Positions 52,736 through 64,000 of a stretch of 64,000 nucleotides of DNA are shown piece by piece; the stretch's first letter is position 1; every line of letters starts with the position of its first letter. The position numbers were made by a program, and so were the translations under genes. The notes below the pieces were generated by a model. That model was not told the DNA's origin, ran no database searches, and worked only from the letters and a program-made list of their open reading frames with translations. Source of the stretch: Pipra filicauda (lineage: Eukaryota > Chordata > Aves > Passeriformes > Pipridae); contig NW_024104554.1 in assembly GCF_003945595.2 (NCBI RefSeq), positions 62,001 through 126,000 of the forward strand. Direction: 5' to 3'.

Positions 52736-52913
52736 TGTCATAAACTGAGCAGTTTGGTATGACATAATTCCAGCCTCTCTGAATTAGTGGTGGCAGTTAG
52801 ATTACTGTTATTGATAGTGCCTGCAGTCAGGGAACCATTAAGGTGTCATAAACTTAGCAATCTCCTATGACATAATGCTAATCTTTTGAATTTAGTCGTT
52901 ACAGTTAGGTTGC
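52736..52913. repeat. Diverged tandem duplication, 108-bp period
   Basis: Copy A (52736-52805) and copy B (52844-52913) share the order TGTCATAAACT.AGCA, then TATGACATAAT, then TGAATT.AGT, then CAGTTAG.TT. About three quarters of positions match by eye, with small indels. The two copies are separated by about 38 bp. Each copy also contains the near-complementary pair TGTCATA / TATGACA. No mobile element is recognised. Confidence 0.8.
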
Positions 52914-55649
52914 ATCCCAAGGGTCCCTACTCCAATGCCTGGTGTGAGTATGAGCATAGGATGCAACTTCTCTAAGAACTACTAAACCCCGTATTTCTTA
53001 AAACATTTGATTGTTTCCAGGATCATATACTGCAGAAATATTTTCCATTTGCTGTTTTTAAGTAGAAGATGACAAGTAATATGTGAACGCTTTTTCAGTA
53101 GCCTTCATAGTATAATTAAGAATGGATGAGCGATAAGTGGATAAACTAGGAATCAAACCAGACAGAAGAAACTCAGGGTTTTGAAAAAAGTGTAGCTAAA
53201 ACTTTTTCAACAGTGATCAGCTTAGAGATGATTGCGACTGTTTTCTTACAGCTGTCTCCACATTTTGCCATTTAATGGCTACAAAGAAACTTAAATAGGA
53301 AGCTAAATCATAAATACATAGGATAATGTTTCAATTTTACATTTTAAGACTGGTGAATGGAAAGGGAAGGGTTTTAATGCATATGCATGCACACTGGTCA
53401 GACTGTAAGGAAGTTCTGTTTACCATTGATATCCTGCATATCATGGGAGCAGTAAGTCAGCATTACTGGCATGCGTATGAAAGCTTATTCACCAAAGGAC
53501 GTTTTTTTATGTATTAGCTAGCTAAAAAATGCAGAGAGAAATTTGGCAGAATTCTTCAAAGGAATAGGAATTTTAATTTTTTTTTTCAAATAGCTACAGC
53601 AATTCCTTGGACTCTTTGAGTTATCAAACATTTTAAACCTTCAATCCTATAAAATTTCTCCACAGCAAGTTCAGCACTGGTTTTTGGTATCTGAAAATGC
53701 CTCCACCTGCTGGGGTGCAGGCTTTGACTCATCCTGTCGGTATGTAAAACTCCCCTGCTGATTTTGAACAGCAGGTTTGGAAAAAAATTCTCCGAGAGTT
53801 TTTATTGTGTGGATTACAGATAGCAACATAATTAGCTAAAGAAATAAAGAAACCAGACACCATACTGAAGTTCCTCTGAGAGCAACCAGAATCCTTTGTG
53901 ACAGAGCTTAGCATGAAGACTCACATTAATAACCAGCCAAGGTAAGGTTTAGCCAGACAATGTATCATCAAAACCAGCTTGCTGAAGAAACTAGGCAGTA
54001 AAAATAGGAACCCAGCAAGTAGTGCACATACAATATGATTTTCTAAGGAACATTGTGTAAAGCTTGAAAGTCTTGATGCAATCAGAGATACGAAGACCCA
54101 CTTGTAGCTAGCTCTGTGAGGACTGTAGAAGGATATAGTAAGAACCAACCAGAGAACCAGCAGGTATAAAGCTCACAAGTAAACCATGCAGCATTAGAGA
54201 TATTAGCCAGTCTAGTGGCTGTGGTCCTGAGGCAAAACATTTAAAATAACCATGAGAAATTCAGTGTTGCTTTTCAGTGACTCTTTTGGAAATCTTAAGA
54301 GTAGCCAGACCTAAAGAAATTACATACTAAGGAATTATAGAATGTTGGCTTTTCAGATCTTCTTTGCATATTTTCTATCCTTCAGTAGCAAGAAGCAAAA
54401 ATCAAGGAAATAAAATGTTTCCTACTGTGTCGTTCACCTGCTGTCTATTGGCGTTGTTCTCCTGCTGTCTTCTCCATCTGCTTTAAATTCATTTCTGAAA
54501 TGTGTCCTCCCTGAAAATAAGTTCTTATTAATTTCATAAGGAAAAAATTAAGAAATAGCAAACACAGAGACCTTTTGCGGCATTGCAAGTGATTAGAACA
54601 TAATGGGGGAGAAAAATACAATTCAATACAAATTATGAATATTCTAAAAAACTGCCCAAAACTCTCAGACCCTGAGAATCTTATAAAATTTTTAATTTGT
54701 GTTTTCCAGGGAAAATAGACATTTAAATTAATTAAAATTTTCTTTAGTGGCATCTTTAGGATTTTACTTGGTGTAATCAAATGCTGTCTTAGGATAATAA
54801 ATAGTAATTGAGAAATGTGACAGTGTGTTAGTCATGAAGACATAAGAAACAGCCTAATTAGCAACACCCTCCCTTTTATTCACCCACTTTGTATTTCACC
54901 TAGGAATATGAAGCATATCCATGTCTTATAATTGAATTCTCATCTCTAACCCTTCATACCTTTTATACATACATATTACTTTAGCAGATGGGTGATTGTC
55001 TTCCTATTTCAAGTTTATTGATCCCTAGTATATTTTTCTAATCCAGTTCCTCACTTTTTTTGGTAAGGAGTCTCTTCCACTCACATTTCTTTCAGTGGCT
55101 GGATATCATACATTTCTTCCCTATGAATTTTGGTCATGATGAATTATTGCTGCAGAAATACTATGTTTCTGTGGTTATATAGTTTTTTTTATTAAAAAAA
55201 ATCCATTAAAATTATTGAAATGAGTGTATTTTTAGAGAGTGAGACTTGCCTCGAAGTTAAGAGAGCTTATCAGAAACTAAGGGCAGTTCCTCAGTTTTGA
55301 TCCTGCTTTTTGTAGCAGTACAGTTCAGCTAAAGTGGAAGTGAATGTAAAAAAGAGAGTTGTAATTGAAGGGTAGGTTGCATACACTATGAAATTACTCT
55401 TTTAAGAACTGCAACCTTTTCCACTGTAATATGTGGTAGTAGTAGTGTAGCTTTGAAATTAAGCATGATGAAATTTACACACTATGTTAACCTTGCATAA
55501 AGGTTAGGAAGGAAAAATTCTCCATGTAAAATGTGCTCTTAATTTCATCTTCGTGCGTTCTGGCTGAGGCTGCAGGAACAGGCTTTAGCCCAAGCAGGAG
55601 AGAGTGCAAGAGGCTTTTGCCAAGTTCTGAATACTCCTGCATGTTGAGT

Positions 55650-55745
55650 GACTGTTATGAAATCTTGTCATTAGCTAATGATCTTCAGCAGATCACTTAC
55701 CTTTGGCCTTCTGATTCACCACAATCTGTTTAAATATGATGGGCT
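55650..55745 (+). mobile_element. Probable MIR SINE (core and 3' end)
   Basis: The series CATTAGCTAATGATCTTCAG, then CAGATCACTTAC, then AATCTGTTTAAATATGATGGG follows the MIR order ACTAGCTGTGTGACCTTGGG, then CAAGTCACTTAAC, then CATCTGTAAAATGGGG. The agreement covers core and tail, which makes it the best MIR match in the window. The tRNA-derived head is not visible. Confidence 0.5.
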
Positions 55746-57665
55746 ACACTTTCTCCATACTTTTCTTGCCATCTCCACTTTACTTGCTCTTTTCTGTAGT
55801 GTTTTTACACAATTGGCCTAAAGAGCATAATTTTACTTATTTTATGTTTGTACATAATTAGAGATAAATCAGATTTGCCTGTTCTACGGCCTAGAGTAGT
55901 GCTTTACTTTCTGGGCAAGTGGCTATCAACAAATGGATTTATAAAGGTCCACTAGATTTGTGAGGAAGAGTCTTCCATGTTGCAGGAAAAGATTGGGTTT
56001 TTTGTTGCTTTTCTGCCTCTGCAGAACTAAGGAAATATCCAGGAGCCCTAAAATATCTTGACATTTTAACAATCACTTTTATTAATCACATGAAAGCATA
56101 TTCTGTGATATTTTTGGGGTTTCTTGCTGTCAGGTAACAAAGAACACTTTCAAGAAATTACAAATGAAAACTCTGGTTTCTCGCTTCATCTGTTGTAAAT
56201 TTAGAAGACTGAAGAAAGCATTTCAGTCATTTGTACACCATACTCCAAAATGCTCTTTGTATACATTCAGTCTTTCAAGAGGGAGTTGGGTCTTCTAAAA
56301 GTCTACTAACAATACTGTTCTTTCATTTAATGTGTTTGAGTAGACCAAAAGAAGCCAGCCAATTCTCAGTAGTTAACAGAGATTCATACAGGACAAGAAG
56401 TGAGCTTGTAAATGCCTTAAGATTTGGTGCTGGCAAATATGAACAAGCATTAGGTCGTGCCCAGATTATGACCTTGAGCTGAGATGACCTGTCAGTCTGA
56501 TGAAATATTCTGCTTTGGATGTGCTGTGGTAATGTAAATGTCATGGTTTGCAATGCTGCTTCTTCCTGGGTCGTCCATGCACTGCAACAGTGATTTTATT
56601 ACATGGCTGCAAGGAAAAAAGCAGGCTGCTCAAAATTTTCTCTCTTCTCTGTTTTCTCTCATACTACACACTCTAGCAAAATAGAAGACTTAACTTGTTG
56701 GTTGTTGGCTACCCTGATTCCTAGGTAAAGCATTATATGTCGTGGGGAGCCCAAGTTTGGTCTCTCGAGTGCAGAATAAAGGCAGTAATCATGCTCCTGA
56801 TGGCTGTACTATTACTGACACAGCCCAGAAGGTGTTGGCTGACTGCTGCAAGGGTACACTGGTCATTTTTATTCAGCTTATTATTCCCCACAGGTCTAGG
56901 TGTTATTTTGTCCCTGGCGTAGGACTCTGAATTTGTCTTTGTTGAACTGTTAACTCTGCTTTGCAAAATATATTTTTCAAAAAGGAATTTGTTTAAGTCT
57001 ATAACACTAAAATGCTTTCATTTTTATGCAAGTAATTCTGAATATGTATAAACCTGCCTCACATTCTTTTTAGTCCCTGTAGCAAGTGCTCCTTTATTTG
57101 TAAAAACATGTTTATAGAAGTGATTTTTAATAAAATATTCAGAGGTTTGGGGGTCAAAATTTACTGTGTCTCTCAGCACTGTATGATGTTGATTCAGTAT
57201 TCAAAGTATTAGAGAAAAGTGATTCAAGATAACTCAGATGCTAATCTGTGGAATTTTACAGTTTCTAAAGAGAAGGAAATGCTTGGGCTCTTTTTCATTT
57301 AATAATCTAAAGTCATATGTAAATGACACATGGGCTGAAGTTCTGTGCTAGGCAATTGCCTTATGTAAATTCTGAATCAAGTACACTTTAAATGAGATAG
57401 AACGGAGTCACCAAATCAAATACTATTGATGCTTAAGTCCAACAAAAATGTCATGGAATTTGAACACTGTACACTGAATTGAAAGTATGTTCAGCAGGAA
57501 TTTTCCTCTTTTTATCTGATGCTACTTGTGTAACTTGCTGGCAGTCACTGTGACTCCAATCATAACTACAGGTAGGAACAGGCGTCTCCAGAGATGTCTG
57601 AGAAAGGTCAGACCAATTGTTTTCTGGAGGTACCTACCTCTGTATTGACTATACATAGCCTAAGG

Positions 57666-57691
57666 TTACCTGCTGAAGATTACCTGCTGAA
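57666..57691. repeat. 14-bp tandem duplication
   Basis: TTACCTGCTGAAGA followed by TTACCTGCTGAA. Confidence 0.9.
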
Positions 57692-60600
57692 ATTAAATGA
57701 GGTCATTCTCTTTCCCACAAATATTTGGAAACACCTGGTAATCCATTTTAAATACTCACATACTAGAAGAACAGAACGTGTGTATTTTTCAGCCAGATTA
57801 CTCTTGCTTTGCACTTACAGAGTTTAATTTACCCAGCTCTCAAAATTAGGGCACTTTTCTTCTAAGAAGTGCCCCACCATGAAGCTCTGCTTATTAGATA
57901 GTTAACTAGGAAATTGTCGGCACCCTTTTTGAAACATTAATGATGACATCAGATATTAACATCAATGCATGTATTAAATAACTACTTAGGATTTTTTTCT
58001 AAGGTGAGAGAAACAGTATTTAGAACAGAATATTCAGCATGCTTCACTCTGATGGATGTGTTCCTTGATTAATTCTTAGATATATCAGTATTCTGTAGAA
58101 ACACATTTGTACCTAAGACTAACAACACATATTAATACTCTGTCTGCCTGATTTAAAAATATATTGATATATTTAATGATAAAAAAATTTTCCTTTTTTT
58201 TTAATTGTCTTGCTACTTGACTTTTATTCAAACAGAAGCATTAATATACCTGTTCATTTTCTGTTGTTTATAGCCCTACAACACCCCTGCAACAAATAAG
58301 GTAGTGCACTACATAGGTTCAAGGAGATAGTGTTGGAAGCAGGTACTGTTTTGGATTTTATATGACGACAGCAAATGCAAGAAAATTTTGTCTTCATTTC
58401 TTTTTATTAAAAGAAGTTCATTTTCAAATAATGTGCATATCTGTTTTTATTGTTGATATCATCAAAGTCATACTGCTGGGTGTTGCATAGGTTTTAAGAT
58501 ATCTCAATTAATGGACTAAGAGTATATTTTGACATGGCAACTGTAAATGACTGATAATTGCAATTGTGTGTAAACTATCACAGTTTCACTATACTAGTAG
58601 AAGAAATATTGATATGTACTGTGTAAGGGTACTGAAGACTTAGGGCAGATGTGTCAGGGCTTTATATAAAAAATACTAACAGAAATGTACTCATGTAGAA
58701 ATGATCTTAGAAAAATATTTCAGACACTTTTACTGATGTAACAACTTTGGCCATGAATTACTTGCATATTCTTTAAAATACAGAGCCACTTTTAGAAACA
58801 GACATATTTATATTCCCATCCACCAACATACAATAAAGTGAAGTATGATATCTTCCACAAAGATCAGACTAGTAGTTTCAGGTATGCATGATTTGTCTTT
58901 GTCAAATATCGATATAGCCAATTAAAACTCTAGAGCTCTGATACTCTTTTAAAATGGCATGGACCCTATGCCTATGTATTTTGAAGTTTACATTCCGTCG
59001 TCAAATGAACTCCCAAGACAGAAAAAAATCTTGTCAGGATGTTGTGGTTTCTTTAGTGTTCTTTAGTCAGTGCAGAGAGAGGTTGTTGGCTACTGAATGG
59101 CTGACTTCTCTTTCCTGAATTACACTAGGATGTTTCAAAATTTTTCTGTGTGCATTTGAAAACTGAGATAGACACTGAACTTGTGCACAGGACTGGGAGC
59201 TCTGGCAGGTGAGAGAGGGTAAGGAGCGGATGCTGTAATCTGTAGTCTCTGGGTAAACTGGTACTAGCACTTTTAGGTGCAGTTTAGGTGGATTTGCATT
59301 TGTGAATTGAATTGTGTGGGATTAGGCAAAAAACAAAAGGAAAAAAACTAAAAATGTTGGAACTGGAACTAAGTTCCATGTGAAACTGTGAATTTGCTAG
59401 ATTCCTTATAATCGTATTTATTATGAAAAAAAATAAGAATAAAGATACAGCTAGGAATTGGCTTGCTGGATCACTTCAGAGTCTCGGGTCTAAACTGATA
59501 CTTTTGATAAGACACTGGCCAGTCAAAAAATCTTCAGGCTTTTAAGAGCTTGATTGTAGACATTTTGCTTCTGATAGTCCATTTCTGAAACTGTTTAGTC
59601 TTGTATCATGATGAGTAAATTCTCATGTTTCTCTTTTTTTATTTGTTTCAAATTTTTACACAGAATCACTCAGGAAATTGGAACTAAGATGTGTCAGTAA
59701 CTTTGTACCTATCATCCTGTAGAATTTATTCATATCTGTGTTGCATGCAGTCATTAGCATGACCAATGTACAAGCTTCACTGTGGACCACGAGTGATTTC
59801 TCCTGTGGATACTATCACTGGATCCCTAGTGACCCTGCAGAGCAGATTGAACTTCATTTTTAAATACTAGTCTAATTGTCCCTACAGAGTATATAGCATG
59901 GTATTTAGTTTGACTACTTTGAAATCCTAAGATCTGAGGCTGCTTTGCAGTGATTTGAAATCTCTATTTCCAGGGAGTTATTTTAAACCAGATGTTTAAG
60001 CACTAAATTACTTTTCTATCTCAACTTCTCACCTAGATAGGAATATCCTTAATGACTAGATTGAGACAAATGGCAATTATTGTTATACAGCAGGTAGACG
60101 CTATTAATATGATGCTATCTCAGCAATGATTATTAAAACCAGAGAAATATCTCAATTTTTAGTCAGTGAATTGTCCAGGTCCTTGAAAAATAACACAATG
60201 AAGATTTCTGAACCCCTGTATATACAATATGACATGAAATGTTTGGTAAGATGAAACTCAAGCAACAGAAGACGACTCCCCTAGATAAATAGGGTAGTAT
60301 ACACGTATTCCTATAAAGTGCTATTGGTAATTCTTCTGGCTGTTGAGCAAGTAACTGTGATATCAAAGGTGTTAAGTGTCCAAGCATTTGTTAACATCGA
60401 GATAGATCTGTACTAGTAAAAGATAAGCAGAATGGCCAAAGGGAGTCTCCTGTCTCATTCACAGTTTTAAGTGCTGGGAAGCGTTTGGGTGCTATTACTC
60501 ACTGACCCTGGTATCAACTAGTAGAGACACAACAGATTTTTTTTTTTTTATTTAAAGTACACTATGGAGAAATGGCAGCTGTTTTCCTCAAGGCTTGCGT

Positions 60601-61274
60601 TCTTCTAATGCATCCTTAAGAGGAAATCAATACAGGGTTTTTCGGAGACTTTCAAGGCTGTCTCCCATGTCAGGTGGAAAGGAACAAGAAGAATACAATT
60701 TGTTTCAAGAAACCAGAGATGCCGAGAAACTTCAATAATCTGTAGACCTATCTTCTTTCTTATTAGAATTGCTGTTTTCAAAGGAAAAAATATAAAAATC
60801 CCTTCTCAAAGGTACTTACCTCATCATTATGACTCACCTTCAAAAACTCTTTGTCTTTCCACCTGATGTTCATTCACCAAGCTAGATAAATCAACAACTG
60901 AAACAATGCCTTCATGCTTCCCTTCATTTTTAAAATGCTCTGAGTGGTATGGATTTTATGTTACAGCCAAGACGTCACACAGCAGTCTCTCTATTCCTGT
61001 ATAGCAGGGAAAACTCAAAGTCCTTTGAGTTGTTAAATAAAGCCCTAAAAATAGAACCCCACGATGTTTTTTAAAAAAAATCAAAAATAAATGACAGAAT
61101 TTACAGTTATTGAGTAAACCCTTGTAACTATGAAATAATTTTCTAACTCTACATTCCTGACCTAACAATGAGTAATATTGTCATTTACCCCTTAACTCTT
61201 CAGGTCAAATAAATTCTGAGACTTAGTGTTTCATTTTTTTTAGAAAAATCTAGTTTCAGAGGCCTGAAACTAGG

Positions 61275-61326
61275 CACTTAGTGGTGCTTAAACACTTAGT
61301 GGTCCTAAACACTTAGTGGTGCTTCA
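61275..61326. repeat. Three-copy 17-18 bp tandem repeat
   Basis: Three successive units of CACTTAGTGGTGCTTAAA type. The second has lost one base and carries a G-to-C change; the third diverges after GCTT. Confidence 0.95.
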
Positions 61327-64000
61327 GGAAAAATGTTGACATGCAATATAATTAAAGGTAATTCTACTTTTATATAGGCTATGTTTTTCCTCTTCTGTAT
61401 AAAAGCTCTGGTTGCTTTTCTAATGTCCTTCTAAAAGAAGAAGGTGGAAAGACATGACAAGAAAGGAGAGAGGTGGAAGGGGAAATTAACTGGAAGTGCA
61501 CAATAACTGGTAAGAACTATTCTGCAATGTTATGTCTTCTGTAAATTTTTATATGAAATCTCAGGGAGCCTTGGAAAGGGAAAGCTTTTATTGGTAAGGA
61601 GTTAATATAATATTCTAGAAATATACCTATCTTGCTTTGTGTCTGAAAAAAGTCTCATTACACCTTCTGAATGCATATTTCACTTATTTTTGGATGACCA
61701 GTCCACAGTGCTGCGAATTTCAGTAGAATGGGTATTATTGTAAAGAAGTGAAGTCAGTTCAAGGTCCAATTCTGAGAAAGAACAAGACTAAAACACCAAA
61801 GCCAAATATGATGCTTCATATTTCAGTTTATCAGATGGCTTTGTTTGGGAGGGCTGGAGCTGTGAGTAAGACTCATAAATGAATGTTCAGGTTTTTAACA
61901 GTGAACAGTACTGCATCTAAATGAAGGATTCAGTCCTGCTTCCAACATTAAAATTAGGTAGTAATGTTGCTGGACATGGCTGGTAAACCAAAGCAACAGT
62001 GCTGAAAACTGCCCCTGAGACTTATGTTATTTTTACCTCTTAACTTTATGCTCAGTGTTTGAAAACGTGTTCAGATGTGTAATTGCTTTGTGTTTTCTTC
62101 AAGATAGGTTTTTAATTTAAAATTACTCATGCATAATGTTAAGCAACTTGGAAGAGGATAGTTTTGTTTCCAAATGTGTTTTTCCAAATGCATCTTAAAT
62201 GTTGATCTTATTCAGAAAAATGTTCCCTGTTTCTTCAGAACACTGCTTATGTGCCTTCCCAAGGCTGTGTGTGCCTACTACGAAGCAATTATTTTATAGG
62301 GCAGTTTCTGACAATGTGTGACCTATCTTGCTTTTGAAAATGGATTGAAAATCTATCTCAGATGGGATAGTGTTTCAAAATTTTGATTCTGAAGGAGAAT
62401 CTATGTAATGGAATAAAAGCTCTTAATGATACCTTACCTTATTTAGGAGATGCTTCTCTGAATTTTCACTGTCATACTTAAGAAAGACCATCATATAAAC
62501 AAGTAGTAGTAAAAGAATTAAAAGAGAGTCATCAATTCTCCATGCTTTCAAAGCAATCTTAAATTTCACATCAGAATTTGCTTTTCATAAAACCTGGTGT
62601 TTTGTGTGGCTTTTGTGGTGTACTAGAAGGCTACCATCTTGTGCTTCTGTTTTGTTACACTAAATTTGCTTTGAGAGGCCTCTGTCTGTGTGTTAGTGAG
62701 ATTATGAATAAGTAGCAATATCAGGACCACCTTTTAATTAAATGAAAAGATACAAAGGAGATTGTGCTGAGAATCCATGTTGTCCATTCAATTACTAAAA
62801 ATTTGGCCAATATGGTAGCTGAAAGAAGAACTATGCATGTTTCTTTCCATGTTGTAGCTGATAATGAAAAATGATTTTTTATATATTATTTTTGAACACA
62901 TAACTATAGAAAACCAACAGCTAAGATGAAGCAATAATTATCTGACAGAAAAAAACCCCTGAAACATAAAAACAAACAAAAGACAAAAAACCCAAACTTG
63001 TTTTTGAAGAATTATAATGGGAAGAGACTGGTGCATTTCCATTTGCAATAACATGTCAAGAAAATAGGATTGAAAAGGGGAACATGAAGAGAAAGCAAAA
63101 AAAGTGTTATGGCAACAGTAGCATTGATCATCATAGCACAAAAAACCATAATAGACAAAAAGCATTACATAGATGTTTATTTCATATTGCCATAAGAATC
63201 ACTTCCTGATATGAAACCTCTCTTAGTTGTCTGCAATAGCAGAAAAACATTCCCAAGGAATATGCTAAAATCCAGACTGCTTTTCATCCTTCACAACAAG
63301 CTGCATGGTTCCCTCTATTTTATGACCTCATCACAGAATGTATGTATTAATATAGAGTTAAAGCTAGTAAAACCAAATTCAAAAGACCCAACTTTAATTT
63401 TTGCCCCTTAGCTCAATAAAAGCACTTAAACAGAATTATACTGAAAGAAAATATTTTTATAGTCTGCATAAAAGAATGTTTTATAACCCTTCATAAAATC
63501 TAATAAATAAAACTGAGCCAGTGAAAACTAGTTTGTGTTCTTTTATTTCCTACTTATTTATTTCTCTTAAGTATGATTGGCTCCTTTTCAGGATTGAAAG
63601 AGAGGATTCACCAGAACAAGTGCAGATCTTAGTTTCTGAATTTTAGGCTCCCTTCAAAGTCTAACAGGTACTACTTAAATAAATTTCACCTCATTTTTAT
63701 ATCCAAAAAGGCTCAGTTTCAGTGTTTTTGTTTCTCTCCCCTGACATAAAAAAAGAATGTAGGATGACCAGCTAACATGTGAGGATTGATACTGCAGATG
63801 TCTAAATTTAAGTCAGCTGAATTACCCAAAGTTTCAAAATTTTGCCCTGATCTGCCTTAACAATGAAGGCCTGTGTCAGAGCCTAGAACAACTCGGATGC
63901 TATAGAGACCCGTACACGCGGGTTTTTCAGGTGATCATTCAAGATGTGTGACTATGATTGGAATCAGCCTGTGACTGATCAGCCTATGGCTGGATATTTT

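Larger units (their letters stand above)
49199..64000. other. Non-coding AT-rich sequence
   Basis: No gene is supported across this stretch. It holds homopolymer and pyrimidine tracts at 50-51 kb, a diverged duplication at 52.7-52.9 kb, a MIR remnant at 55.7 kb and small tandem repeats, listed separately. The frames at 54445-54780, 56231-56482 and 62938-63165 have no recognisable domain. Confidence 0.6.

Noticed and set aside
1..64000. tRNA, rRNA, known microRNA, CRISPR or prokaryotic operon features
   Set aside because: No cloverleaf, conserved rRNA block, familiar microRNA seed region or regular repeat-spacer array was found by eye. The CR1 copies show that this is avian nuclear DNA.

Overview
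The window looks like a stretch of bird nuclear genome. The evidence is two 5'-truncated CR1 retroposons. Both have the avian-type 3' end, an octamer-like ATTCTATG tail preceded by the conserved block found in bird CR1 copies, and the longer one still carries recognisable CR1 ORF2 C-terminal protein sequence. The rest is AT-rich, CpG-poor and full of short homopolymer and microsatellite tracts, as expected of an avian gene desert or a very long intron. No rRNA, tRNA, CRISPR array, operon or complete protein-coding gene could be supported. Apart from the CR1 ORF2 remnant, the open reading frames (mostly 60-120 codons) look like chance frames.

Layout. 1-6638: non-coding, with a small tandem repeat and a possible MIR remnant. 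6639-7376: CR1 copy on the minus strand. 7377-12021: non-coding, with a perfect 12-bp hairpin near 11.03 kb. 12022-12310: a second, older CR1 3' end whose distal edge is followed by a T tract and then a short piece of the same CR1 segment in opposite orientation. 12311-29739: non-coding, with a GA-rich domain, homeodomain-like TAAT clusters, minisatellites, a likely MIR and an AP-1-containing hairpin. 29740-31190: a distinctly GC-richer block of unknown origin with overlapping frames on both strands. 31191-41059: non-coding. 41060-42000: the only CpG island in the window, followed within 1 kb by candidate splice signals, a short candidate terminal exon and a poly(A) signal; this is the best candidate for a transcription start.

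46019-47252: a pair of diverged inverted arms of about 120-130 bp separated by about 1 kb. It matches no element I can name and is the most unusual structure here. 48639-49193: a probable solo LTR on the minus strand with a promoter/poly(A) layout like avian retroviral LTRs and a candidate 5-bp target duplication. 49199-64000: non-coding, with a diverged 108-bp-period duplication, a MIR remnant and several small tandem repeats.

The genes do not form a pathway. The content is mobile-element fossils, simple repeats, possible regulatory DNA and one possible small transcription unit. Boundaries and family names rest on reading by eye; no alignment or database search was possible.
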